Shown: one piece after another, positions 7,197 through 15,509 of the stretch
How the letters are laid out: every line of letters starts with the position of its first letter
Numbering within the stretch: the first letter of the stretch is position 1
DNA from: Vicinamibacteria bacterium
GTDB taxonomy: Bacteria; Acidobacteriota; Vicinamibacteria; Fen-336
Assembly (NCBI GenBank): GCA_035570235.1
Contig: DATMML010000094.1
Coordinates: 1-57,986, forward strand
Direction of reading: 5' to 3'
DNA length: 57,986 nt
Made by a program: the position numbers and the translations under genes
Notes under the pieces: model-generated
Databases searched by the model: none
What the model was told of the DNA's origin: nothing
The model's input: only the letters and a program-made list of their open reading frames with translations

Positions 7197-8756
7197 TTGG
7201 AAAATCCCAAAGGGCAAATTGGCCTGAGAGCGGGGCGCGAGTCGCGTTGGGGCGTCGTCGTGGCCTGGGGCCTCGTCCTCGCCGCGGGGTTCCTCTCCCC
7301 CCGCTTCGTTCCTTTCGACATGGATGAGTTCAACGCCTACCACGCCCTGGGGTGCGCGGTCTATCCCCTGAGCCGGCAGTACCACGTCTACCGGGAGGGG
7401 TGCCAGGAGTACCGGCTGCGGCCGCCCCTGGTTCCGGTATTCCTCCCCCTGCGGTCCTATGTGTACGTGGGAAGCCTGCCCGTGGTGTCCTTCTACCCCT
7501 TCTGGCGCCTTTTCCGGGACCCCGTGGCGGTGCGCGTCCAGGGTGCGCTCTTCTTCCTGGTTGCCCTCCACCTCCTGGCTCGGCTCCTGGGCGTGGGCTT
7601 TCTGCGCGCCCTTCTGGCCGGGCTCGTCTTCCCCCTCTTCGCGGGCGCGTTCCTCGTAGATACGGGGCCGGTCGGTCTGTCCCTCATCCTGCTGCTGGGA
7701 GCCCTCCTCCTCATTCGCGCGTCAGGCGAGGCGAGCGACCCCGTCCGCCGAAACGCACGGGCCGCGGCCGCGGGCTTTTTGTGCTTCCTCGGGGTGTGGA
7801 TCAAGCTCGTCTTCGTCTGGTGCCTTCCCGCGCTGATCGTCGCCATCGCCGCGCGGGCCTACCGAGGGCGTGCACCCCGGACCGAGGCGCCCCCCCACCC
7901 CTCCCAGGCGGTGGGCGCTTTCCTGGCCGCCTGGATCTTGCCCACGGCCTGGCTCCTCTCCTCCGTCACCGCGGAGGGCACCCCCTACTACGAGATCCTG
8001 CGCCAGGGCCGCTTCTCGCTCGAGCCGGAGGCGGTGGGGTCGGTGGCGGCGGGCCTGGCCGCCTACCTGAGCAACGGCTCCTCGGTCGTCCCCCGTTCCA
8101 TGCTGTGGCCCCCGAGCGGGCTGGACCTCCTTCCCGCCCTCCTGAGCCTGGGGCTACTGGCCGTGGGCCTGGCCAGCCCCCGACGCCGGGACGTCCTCTC
8201 CTGGTTGGCCGCGGCGCTCCTCACCTTTGGGGTCACCATCCTGAGCGGGCGCGCCCTGGCCGCCCATCACCTGGCGTTCGCGCTCGCCTTCCTGATCTTG
8301 GCCCTCGCCTCCGCCCTCGGGCCCCCGGGCCAAAACCGGATCCCGGCCGGGGCGGGCGCCCTCCTTGTCGGGCTCTTCTGGGCCTCCCTCCTCTGGCGCG
8401 CGCCCGGCGTGCTCGTAGACCCGCGGAGCAACTTCGCCAAGGACCGCCTCCTGGCCTGGGTGCGGGAGTCCGGCCTCGACCGGAGCACCATCCAGCTCCA
8501 CGCCTCCTGGGGCACCTACTACATCGCCCACCTCTTCGGCGACCCCGCCCAGGCCGTGCTCTTCAGCCGGAAGTTCGCGCGCGATCCGGGCTATTTGGCC
8601 CAAGCCCGCGAGCTCGCCCAGAGCCAGGGCCGGGGGATCCTCCTCATCACGGGCGAGCCGGAACGTCTAGAGAAGGATGTGGTGGAGGGCGCCTTGGGGC
8701 CACCCCTCGCCACCTACCGCTTCGACAACTGGTCGGCCTGGGAATACTTGAAGTGA
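7197..8756 (+). CDS. Polytopic membrane glycosyltransferase-like protein (GT-C type)
   Basis: This is a protein of up to 519 residues with about ten hydrophobic segments. FDMDEFNAYHALGC after the first segment places acidic residues in the first periplasmic loop, as in GT-C glycosyltransferases that use polyprenyl-phosphate sugars. A soluble C-terminal part (from about 405) contains DRSTIQLHASWGTYYIAH. The TTG at 7197 is the longest start but has no good ribosome-binding site; GTG 7260 is an alternative. It is the first host-like gene after the mobile region. The substrate is unknown; cell-envelope glycan or protein O-glycosylation is possible. Confidence 0.6.
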   Translation: MENPKGQIGLRAGRESRWGVVVAWGLVLAAGFLSPRFVPFDMDEFNAYHALGCAVYPLSRQYHVYREGCQEYRLRPPLVPVFLPLRSYVYVGSLPVVSFYPFWRLFRDPVAVRVQGALFFLVALHLLARLLGVGFLRALLAGLVFPLFAGAFLVDTGPVGLSLILLLGALLLIRASGEASDPVRRNARAAAAGFLCFLGVWIKLVFVWCLPALIVAIAARAYRGRAPRTEAPPHPSQAVGAFLAAWILPTAWLLSSVTAEGTPYYEILRQGRFSLEPEAVGSVAAGLAAYLSNGSSVVPRSMLWPPSGLDLLPALLSLGLLAVGLASPRRRDVLSWLAAALLTFGVTILSGRALAAHHLAFALAFLILALASALGPPGQNRIPAGAGALLVGLFWASLLWRAPGVLVDPRSNFAKDRLLAWVRESGLDRSTIQLHASWGTYYIAHLFGDPAQAVLFSRKFARDPGYLAQARELAQSQGRGILLITGEPERLEKDVVEGALGPPLATYRFDNWSAWEYLK

Positions 8757-8766
8757 GGAACGCTTC

Positions 8767-10167
8767 CTAACGCCGGCGGCGGTGCCGGTAGCCTCCGCCC
8801 CCGCGGCTTGGGGGCGGGGCGAGCCGGGCCTGCTCCTCGTCGTCCGCCTCCGCCGCCGGGGCCTGGAAGTACCGGCGCAGGAGCAGGGCCAGGATCCGGT
8901 CCCGGTGCTCGTGATCGGACACCCGGCGGGCGATGGGGGCAAACTCCGCGAAGTCTTCCAGGGGGAGGGTCTGGCCCTCTGCGGCCAGCCGGGTCACGAT
9001 CCGCTCCTCCTTGCGGGCCTGCACCTCTTGATCCGACGGCACCGCGAGCTCCCCCACCTCCACGTGGTACCGCTTGACCAGGCGGTTGAAGTTCATGAGG
9101 TCGTGGGCGGAGACGAGGCTGATCGCCCGCCCGCTCTTCCCCACCCGTCCGGTGCGGCCCGCGCGGTGGATGTACTGTTCGGGGGAGTCGGGGGTGGAGA
9201 AGATGAAGACGTGGGAGAGATCCTCGATGTCGATCCCCCGCGAGGCCACGTCGGTGGTGACCAGGTGGCGGATCTCCCCTCCCTTGAAACGGGCCATGAC
9301 CGTTTCCCGCTTGCGCTGGGGCAAGTCGGAGGAGAGCATGGCCGCGGGCAGGCCCTTGCCGGCGAGGAAGGTGTATACGAGCCGGGTCTCCTCCCGGGTG
9401 TTGCAGAAGACCATGGAGGAGGCGGGGTTCTCGTACTCCAACAGCTTGTAGAGGGTGCCCTCCTTGTGGAGCTTGGGGGTCAGGCAATAGAGGTGCTGGA
9501 CCTCTTTAACGTAGATCTGGTCCTCGGAGAGCAGCACCCACTCGGGATCGGCGAGGTAGTGATAGATGAGACCGCGGATGCCCAGGGGGACGGTGGCCGA
9601 GAAGAGCAGGGTCTGCCGTTCGGCGGGCATGTATTCCATGATCTGGCCCATCTCCACCGCGAAGCCCATGTCCAGCATGCGGTCGGCCTCGTCGAGGACC
9701 AGCATCTTGACGCTGTCGAAGCGCAGGGTCTTGCGCCGGAGGTGGTCGAGCACCCGGCCCGGAGTGCCCACGATCACGTGGGCCCCCGCCCGGATGCCCT
9801 CGAGCTGGCGGTCCATGGAATCGCCCCCGTAGATGACCTCGACCTTGACCCCCCGGCCGCGGCCGATCTCCGCAATCTCCTGGGAGACTTGCAGGGCCAG
9901 CTCGCGGGTGGGAGCCAACACCACGGCCTGCACTCCCTCCCGCCCCGCCTCCACCTTCTCCACCATGGGGATCCCGAAGGCAGCCGTCTTGCCGGTGCCG
10001 GTGCGGGACTGGACGACGAGGTCCCGGCCGGTCATGGCCCGGGGGATGGTCTCCGCTTGCACGTCCGTGGGGGCCGCGTAGCCCTTGGCCTCCAAGCTGG
10101 CCAGCGTTTCCGCGGAGAGGTCAAGAGCGGCGAAGGTGCCCTTCGATACCGGCGCGGCAATTTCCAT
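8767..10167 (-). CDS. DEAD-box ATP-dependent RNA helicase
   Basis: The 466-residue protein has the full DEAD-box motif set: Q motif (AAPTDVQ), Walker A SRTGTGKT (54-61), PTRELA, TPGR, VLDEADRML, LFSAT, TTDVASRGID and HRAGRTGR. After the two RecA domains comes a short helical extension and a basic Gly/Arg tail (GGGGYRHRRRR) suited to RNA binding. It resembles CshA/DeaD-type helicases that remodel rRNA and mRNA, especially in the cold. It is divergent from the YggX-like gene and convergent with the preceding membrane protein, with only ten bases between stops. Confidence 0.95.
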   Translation of the reverse strand: MEIAAPVSKGTFAALDLSAETLASLEAKGYAAPTDVQAETIPRAMTGRDLVVQSRTGTGKTAAFGIPMVEKVEAGREGVQAVVLAPTRELALQVSQEIAEIGRGRGVKVEVIYGGDSMDRQLEGIRAGAHVIVGTPGRVLDHLRRKTLRFDSVKMLVLDEADRMLDMGFAVEMGQIMEYMPAERQTLLFSATVPLGIRGLIYHYLADPEWVLLSEDQIYVKEVQHLYCLTPKLHKEGTLYKLLEYENPASSMVFCNTREETRLVYTFLAGKGLPAAMLSSDLPQRKRETVMARFKGGEIRHLVTTDVASRGIDIEDLSHVFIFSTPDSPEQYIHRAGRTGRVGKSGRAISLVSAHDLMNFNRLVKRYHVEVGELAVPSDQEVQARKEERIVTRLAAEGQTLPLEDFAEFAPIARRVSDHEHRDRILALLLRRYFQAPAAEADDEEQARLAPPPSRGGGGYRHRRRR

Positions 10168-10222
10168 AACCGTTCATTATCGTATGCAGAGGGGCCGCCT
10201 CGCAAGGCGCCCCCGGGCGCGA

Positions 10223-10228
10223 TATAAT
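10223..10228 (+). promoter_or_regulatory. Perfect -10 element upstream of the YggX-like gene
   Basis: TATAAT lies 23 bases before the ATG at 10251 in an otherwise GC-rich gap between divergent genes. No good -35 hexamer is found at 16-18 bases, so this is a -10 candidate with a short leader rather than a full promoter. It would drive the YggX-like, ABC-F and possibly glycosyltransferase genes. Confidence 0.4.
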
Positions 10229-10250
10229 TTCAAGTTTGGTGGAGGAAGGC

Positions 10251-10505
10251 ATGTCCATCACGTGCAGCCGCTGCGGAACGACGGGGGAGCCCCCGCCCCC
10301 CCACCGGGTCGGCTTCTCCGGACCCGACCGGGAACGGGTCTTGGCCTCGATTTGCAAGTCCTGCTGGGGCGAGTGGGAGGCCACGGAGGTCAAGGTCATC
10401 AATGAGTACCGTCTGAACTTCCTCGACCCCCAGCACCGGGAGATGCTCAAGAAGGCCACCCTCGATTTCCTCTTTGCCCAGCGCAACCTGAACCTGCCGG
10501 AATGA
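10251..10505 (+). CDS. YggX-like Fe(2+)-trafficking family protein with Cys4 N-terminus
   Basis: The 84-residue protein starts at ATG 10251 with GGAGGAAGG in front. The C-terminal half (WEATEVKVINEYRLNFLDPQ, followed by a KKATLDFLF helix) matches the conserved end of YggX/Fe(II)-trafficking proteins (WxxWxxxQTxLINExxLN...FLF). The N-terminus differs from classical YggX: it has CSRCG and a later ICKSCWGEW pair, forming a CxxC...CxxC zinc-ribbon-like set. The role is probably protection of iron-sulfur enzymes or iron handling, by family. Its stop overlaps the ABC-F start as ATGA, so the two genes are coupled. Confidence 0.7.
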   Translation: MSITCSRCGTTGEPPPPHRVGFSGPDRERVLASICKSCWGEWEATEVKVINEYRLNFLDPQHREMLKKATLDFLFAQRNLNLPE

Positions 10506-12607
10506 TCCACGTCGAGGGCCTCAGCAAGCGGTACGGCGAGAAGGTCCTCCTCGAGGACGTGTCCTGGCATGTCCGGAAGCAGGACCGCATCGGCCTCTCC
10601 GGGCCCAACGGCAGCGGGAAGACCACCCTCCTGCGCATGCTGGCCGGGCTCGAGGAGCCGGACGCGGGCTCGATTCGAATGGCCACCGAGACCACCATCG
10701 GCTACCTCCCCCAGGACGGCCTGGTCCACCGCGGCCGGACCGTCCACGCGGAGGTGATCCAGGCCTTCGCGGAGCTCTTGTCCCTGAAGGAGGAGCAGCA
10801 CCGGATCGAGGACACCCTGGCCCAGGCCACCCACGACGATGGCGGCGAGCATGAGCGCCTGCTCCTCCGCTACGCGGAGATCACGGAGCGCTTCAAGCAC
10901 CTGGACGGCTACGAGATGGAGGCCCGGGTGGCGGAGGTGCTTAAGGGCCTGGGTTTCTCCGAGCAGGACCAGGGGCGGGGCACGGAGGAGTTTTCGGGCG
11001 GCTGGCAGATGCGGATCGCCCTCGCCAAGCTGCTTCTGGCGCGGCCCAATCTCCTGCTCATGGATGAGCCCACCAATCACCTGGATCTGTCCGCGCGCAA
11101 CTGGCTGGAGGAATACCTGGCCGACTACCCGGGCTCGGTGGTTCTCGTGTCCCACGACCGTTACTTCCTGGACGCCACCGTGAAGCGGATCACGGAAGTG
11201 GGCTTGCGCACCCTCACCGACTATCACGGCAACTACTCGAAATACCTGGTGGAGCACGAGGCCCGCATGGAACGGCTCCACGAGGCGCACCGACGGCAGA
11301 AGGAGGAGATCGAGAAGGTCACCGCCTTCATCAACAAGTTCCGCTACCAGGCCACCAAGGCCCGCCAAGTCCAAAGCCGGATCAAGCTCCTGGACAAGGT
11401 GGAGCGGATCGAGATCCCGCCCCAGCGCAAGCGGATCCGCTTCAAGTTCCCGGACGCTCCCCGTCCCGGGCGGGTGATCCTGGAGCTCAAAGGAATCCGG
11501 AAGGTCTACGGTGACAACGTGGTCCTGCGCGAGGTGGACCTGATGGTGGAGCGCGGAGACCGCATCGCGCTCTTGGGCCCGAACGGGGCGGGGAAATCGA
11601 CGATGATGAAGATCCTGGCCGGCGTCGACCGCCCGGATGGGGGAGCGCGCATCGAGGGTCACCGCCTGGTCCTCGACTACTTCGCCCAGGACCAGGCCGC
11701 GGTCCTGAACCCCGCCCGCACCGTCTACGAGGAGATGTCGAGCGCCAGCCCCACCACCATGGTGCCCATGATCCGCAACATCCTGGGCGGCTTTCTCTTC
11801 TCGGGGGACGACATCAACAAGCGCGTGGCCGTCCTCTCCGGGGGCGAGCGGAACCGACTGGCCCTGGCCAAGATGCTCCTGAACCCCAGCAACCTCCTCC
11901 TCCTCGACGAGCCCACCAACCACCTGGACCTGGACTCGAAGGAGGTCCTGCTCGACGCCCTCAGCGACTACGCAGGCACCCTCATCTTCGTTTCCCACGA
12001 CCGCTACTTCGTGGACCGGCTGGCGGGCAAGGTGATCGAAGTCGGGGGGGGCGAGGCCCCCCTCTACCCCGGGGGCTACGAAGACTTCCTGTATTGGAAG
12101 AAGCAGCGGGCGGCGGGGCTTGAGGTCGCGATGCCCGGCCGCGCGAAGGCCCCGAAAGATGAAGATGCGGAGACGGCCTCGGGCGCGGGCAAGCCCGCCC
12201 GGGCGACCCCGGCCGTGCCGCGGGCCGCGAAGGCTCCTCCGCCCGCCGCCTCCCCGAAGGGCGGTCCCAACGGCCGGCCCGCAGCGACACCTCCCGCGAA
12301 CCCAGAAGGGATCCCCCCGGATCCCCTCGCCCCTCGCCTGCGGCCGAAGGGGGCCCCCCCCGACCGCCAGGCGCGCGACCGGGAAGCCAAGCGGATGAAA
12401 GCCCGCCTAGCAGACCTGGAGCAGCGCATCTCCGAGAAGGAGAAGGCGGTCCGGGACCTCGAGGCCCGAATGGCGTCCCCCGGCTTCTACGAGGACCGCA
12501 CCCGGGCCGAGGAGGCCGCGGAGGCGCACAAGAAGCTCATGTGGGAGGTGGGCGACCTCCTCAGTCAGTGGGAGGCCCTCCAGACCGAGGTCGAGGTCCG
12601 AGGCTAG
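10502..12607 (+). CDS. ABC-F family ATPase (Uup/EttA-like ribosome factor)
   Basis: The 701-residue soluble protein has two ABC domains. The first has GPNGSGKTT (34-42) and FSGGWQMRIALAK; the second has GPNGAGKST and LSGGERNRLALAK. Both have LLLMDEPTNHLDL/LLLDEPTNHLDL and VSHDRYFLD/VSHDRYFVD. The interdomain linker is the charged helical pair typical of ABC-F factors that enter the ribosomal E-site. A long Pro/Ala-rich spacer and a C-terminal coiled coil (about 620-701) resemble Uup or Rli-type tails. There are no membrane segments, which excludes a transporter. It overlaps the YggX-like gene by four bases. Confidence 0.93.
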   Translation: MIHVEGLSKRYGEKVLLEDVSWHVRKQDRIGLSGPNGSGKTTLLRMLAGLEEPDAGSIRMATETTIGYLPQDGLVHRGRTVHAEVIQAFAELLSLKEEQHRIEDTLAQATHDDGGEHERLLLRYAEITERFKHLDGYEMEARVAEVLKGLGFSEQDQGRGTEEFSGGWQMRIALAKLLLARPNLLLMDEPTNHLDLSARNWLEEYLADYPGSVVLVSHDRYFLDATVKRITEVGLRTLTDYHGNYSKYLVEHEARMERLHEAHRRQKEEIEKVTAFINKFRYQATKARQVQSRIKLLDKVERIEIPPQRKRIRFKFPDAPRPGRVILELKGIRKVYGDNVVLREVDLMVERGDRIALLGPNGAGKSTMMKILAGVDRPDGGARIEGHRLVLDYFAQDQAAVLNPARTVYEEMSSASPTTMVPMIRNILGGFLFSGDDINKRVAVLSGGERNRLALAKMLLNPSNLLLLDEPTNHLDLDSKEVLLDALSDYAGTLIFVSHDRYFVDRLAGKVIEVGGGEAPLYPGGYEDFLYWKKQRAAGLEVAMPGRAKAPKDEDAETASGAGKPARATPAVPRAAKAPPPAASPKGGPNGRPAATPPANPEGIPPDPLAPRLRPKGAPPDRQARDREAKRMKARLADLEQRISEKEKAVRDLEARMASPGFYEDRTRAEEAAEAHKKLMWEVGDLLSQWEALQTEVEVRG

Positions 12608-12614
12608 AGCCTCC

Positions 12615-13982
12615 TTGGGTCATCTGTCGGCCGCACCCGCCCCCCCTCCGGACCCGGCCCGATGGTGGCGCGCCGCTCCCCTGGCGGGCATCTGGCTCCT
12701 TCTCGTGACCACCCTCTCCCTGCGGGGCCACGTGCCCCTGACCTACGACGAGGCCTGGAACTTCACCGACGTCGCCTCCCACGGGGTCGTCTACGTGATC
12801 AGCCACTACCCCAATCCGAACAACCACGTGGCCTTCACCGCCCTGCAGGCGATCTCGTTGCCGGCGACGCTCGTGGAGACCTGGCCCCCGCTCTTGCGGA
12901 TCCCAAACCTGCTGGTGGGCGCGGCCCTCCTCGCCCTACTCGTCCGGGTCCTGGGCCAGGGCACGGGGCCCGTGACCGCCACCCTCATCGCCCTCTGCGC
13001 GCTCCTTTCCGCTCCCCTCTTCACCACCTACCTCCTGTTGGCCCGGGGCTATCTCCTAGGCACCCTCCTCCTCCTGGCCTCTCTGGTCTGGGCGGCGGAG
13101 GGGCGGTCTCTGGGGGGGACCGTGGTCCTGCTCGCCCTCGCGACCTGGACCGTGCCCACGTTTGGCTACGCGGTTCCGGGAGCCCTGGCCGGGGCGGCGC
13201 TTTGCGGGCGCGACCTTCGGCGCGCGGCCGTCGCGGTGTCCCTGGCCGGCCTGGCCTGCCTGGCCCTGGTTCTCCTGCTCTACGCTCCCGTCCTCCCCGC
13301 GATGCTCGCCCAGCGCCAGAGCTGGCGAGGGGCCGCGCTCCCCGGCCGGTTCTCTCTGGGCCTCCTCGGTCGTCTCGCGAATGTGCCGAGCACAGCCACG
13401 GGGGTGGGCGTCCTGCTCCTGGCCATGGGGGGGGCGGTCCTGGCCCGGCGGCGGCCTGACCGCTTCCGCGACCGGCTCCTCCTCCTCACCTTCGCCGCGG
13501 GGGCATCCTTCCTCCTCGTCGCGGAGACCCTGACCGCCCTCGGCCTGGCGGGCACGCCCTTCTGGCGAAACATCCTGTTCGCGCCGCTCTTCCTGGCCCT
13601 GGCCCTGGGTCTCGCGCTACCCGCCCTGCCCCGGGGAGGGCAGGTCCTGATCTGGGCGCTGCTCGTCTCCAACGCCGCTCTCGGCGTGCGGGACCTCGGC
13701 ACGAGCTTCGTGACGGGAAGCCCGGCCGAGTACCGGGCCCTTCGGGCCCTCGGCCCCACCGGCATCGAGCGTGCCCTGGAGGCAGGAGCGCCCTTCTTCA
13801 ACGTTCGCTGCGACCGCCTGGCCGAGGCCGTCTGCCAGGCCTATGCGGCCCACTTGCCCGGACTCTCGTTCGGCCCCGCGGAGTCGGGCTCGCTCCCCTG
13901 CTTGGCGGGGGGCGCCCCCCCGCCCGACGGGCTCGGGATCGCGGTCTCCACGGGCGGGGGCCGCCGGCAGCTCTGCTACTGA
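12615..13982 (+). CDS. Polytopic membrane protein, GT-C glycosyltransferase-like
   Basis: This protein has up to 455 residues and about ten hydrophobic segments. TYDEAWNFTDVASHG follows the first segment, giving the acidic first loop of GT-C enzymes, and HYPNPNNHVAF follows. The C-terminal 80 residues form a short soluble domain with three Cys. The TTG start is the only convenient one and follows the ABC-F stop by seven bases, so co-transcription is likely. It is a different sequence from the membrane proteins at 7197 and 53448 but of the same general build. The sugar donor and acceptor cannot be told. Confidence 0.6.
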   Translation: MGHLSAAPAPPPDPARWWRAAPLAGIWLLLVTTLSLRGHVPLTYDEAWNFTDVASHGVVYVISHYPNPNNHVAFTALQAISLPATLVETWPPLLRIPNLLVGAALLALLVRVLGQGTGPVTATLIALCALLSAPLFTTYLLLARGYLLGTLLLLASLVWAAEGRSLGGTVVLLALATWTVPTFGYAVPGALAGAALCGRDLRRAAVAVSLAGLACLALVLLLYAPVLPAMLAQRQSWRGAALPGRFSLGLLGRLANVPSTATGVGVLLLAMGGAVLARRRPDRFRDRLLLLTFAAGASFLLVAETLTALGLAGTPFWRNILFAPLFLALALGLALPALPRGGQVLIWALLVSNAALGVRDLGTSFVTGSPAEYRALRALGPTGIERALEAGAPFFNVRCDRLAEAVCQAYAAHLPGLSFGPAESGSLPCLAGGAPPPDGLGIAVSTGGGRRQLCY

Positions 13983-14014
13983 GGCCGTGGCCTCGCACGG
14001 GCCTCGCCGCGCCT

Positions 14015-14635
14015 TCAGACCGCCGCCGGGCCTCGCTTCTTGCGTGCCCGGCGGGCCACGTCCTTGATGAGCTTGACCGCGCCCGCAGCATCGGACTCGG
14101 CGGGGTCCGCCTCCGGCAGGGGCTCGTCGATCGGCTCGAACTCGAGACCCTCTTCCGGCTCCAGGGGCTCGCGCAGGGACGCAGCAAAAGCTCGCACCGG
14201 CTCGAGCTCGTCCATCGCGGACCGGAAGCGCTCGGCCAGGAGCTGGGCCAGAGCGATCGTGAGCTTGGCGAAAAGGGCGGGATCCCCCTTCACGAGATCG
14301 AGCAGCCCCTCCCGGGTCAGCCGACGAAGACGGCAGGCACCCTGCGCGCGCACGTGGTGGGTGCGGGGCCGGCCGTCCACGAAGCCCACCTCGCCCACGA
14401 CGCCCCCCGGGCCTACGGAGGCCAGGACGACGACTTCGCCCATCACCTCGTCGAAGACCTCGATTTGCCCTTCCTCGACCACGAGGAGGCTTCGCGACGG
14501 GCTCCCCTTCTGAAAGATGAGGTCTCCGGACTCGGCCGTGCAGGGCTCCATGGCCGCGAGGAGGCGCGCGTGCTCCTCGTCCGTGAGGGTGCCCACGAGA
14601 TCCCCCACGCGAAGGGCGGGCCACCAGCTCTCCAC
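14015..14635 (-). CDS. Cyclic-nucleotide-binding-domain protein (no effector domain)
   Basis: The 206-residue protein starts at GTG 14635 behind GAGGGGGA. Residues about 15-130 form a Crp-type cNMP-binding fold with GDLIFQKGSPSRSLLVVEEG, a GEVGFVDGRPRTHHVRAQG phosphate-binding-cassette region and a following C-helix. Where Crp has RTAT/S it reads RTHHVR, so nucleotide specificity is uncertain. There is no HTH; the acidic C-terminal third (EPEEGLEFEPIDEPLPEADP) ends in a basic helix. It may act as a stand-alone sensor binding a partner. It follows the hydrolase gene on the same strand after 149 bases. Confidence 0.85.
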   Translation of the reverse strand: MESWWPALRVGDLVGTLTDEEHARLLAAMEPCTAESGDLIFQKGSPSRSLLVVEEGQIEVFDEVMGEVVVLASVGPGGVVGEVGFVDGRPRTHHVRAQGACRLRRLTREGLLDLVKGDPALFAKLTIALAQLLAERFRSAMDELEPVRAFAASLREPLEPEEGLEFEPIDEPLPEADPAESDAAGAVKLIKDVARRARKKRGPAAV

Positions 14636-14784
14636 TTGGTCCCCCTCGGAAAATCGGGGGCCGGCCAGCCCCGGCCGCGCCCTACCGCCCGGCTCGACGG
14701 ACGCGGCCAGTGCTCCGCGCGCCCGCCTGCGCCCCCGGAAGCGGCTTCCGGCTCGACGCCGGGATCATAGCACGCCCCCTTCGG

Positions 14785-15444
14785 TCACAACCCCCGCGCC
14801 GAGAGCCAGCTCAGGACCGCGTCCTGGACCTCGGCCCGAATGTCCTCCGGGAGTCGCCCCGAGCGCTTGCGCACCGCGAAGGAATGGTCCCCGTCCTCGA
14901 TGCGATGGAGGGAGGCCCGGTCGCCCAGACGCGCGAGCAGACCCTCCAGGAGGTCCCAGCGCGCGAAGGCGTCGCGGGTTCCCTGGACGAAAAGCATAGG
15001 CGCGGTGACTCCGGGGAGGTGGCGGTCCCGCCGCATCTCCGGCCGGCCCGGCGGATGCAGCGGATAGGCGAGGAAGACCAGACCGTGGGCGGGGGCGCCC
15101 GCCGCCACCGCCTGGGAGGCGATCCGCCCGCCCATGGACCTCCCGCCGTGCACCAGCCGTGCCGCCCCCAGGACCCCCTGCGCATACTCCCCCACCGCGC
15201 GCGTGGTTGCTTCGAGCACGGGGGCCGGATCCGGAGCGCGCCCGCCCCGGTCCTTGTAGGGGAAGTTGAAAAGCACGGTCCGCCGACCGGAGGCGGCGAG
15301 GACCTCGGCCAGTTCCAGCAGGCGGGGGTGACGACGATCGCTTCCCGCCCCGTGACCGAGGACGACCGCGGTCGGGCCGGCGCCGTGGACCGACGCCGTG
15401 ACCGCCCCCTCCCCGACGGGAATCCGGACCTCTTCCGTGCCCAT
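14785..15444 (-). CDS. Alpha/beta-hydrolase of the KANL3/Tex30-like family
   Basis: The 219-residue single-domain hydrolase has the nucleophile elbow GGRSMGGR (Ser103), an acid in VQGTRDAFA and a His in GDHSFAV, forming a complete triad. LGHGAGSDRRH near residue 30 supplies the oxyanion region. The order and short length match bacterial Tex30/KANL3-like serine hydrolases, whose substrates are mostly unknown. No signal peptide is present, so it is cytosolic. It is divergent from the GspA-like gene with a 65-base shared promoter region. Confidence 0.88.
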   Translation of the reverse strand: MGTEEVRIPVGEGAVTASVHGAGPTAVVLGHGAGSDRRHPRLLELAEVLAASGRRTVLFNFPYKDRGGRAPDPAPVLEATTRAVGEYAQGVLGAARLVHGGRSMGGRIASQAVAAGAPAHGLVFLAYPLHPPGRPEMRRDRHLPGVTAPMLFVQGTRDAFARWDLLEGLLARLGDRASLHRIEDGDHSFAVRKRSGRLPEDIRAEVQDAVLSWLSARGL

Positions 15445-15509
15445 GGCTCCGCCCAGGATAGCCGGGAAGAGCCGCCGCCGCTCTGGCCGGGTGGTACACT
15501 CGAAGAATC

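Noticed and set aside
8782-10227. Plus-strand ORF of 481 codons opposite the DEAD-box helicase
   Set aside because: It is a shadow; the helicase motifs on the minus strand are complete.
10121-11998. Minus-strand ORF of 625 codons opposite the ABC-F gene
   Set aside because: It is a high-GC shadow of a gene with complete ABC motifs.
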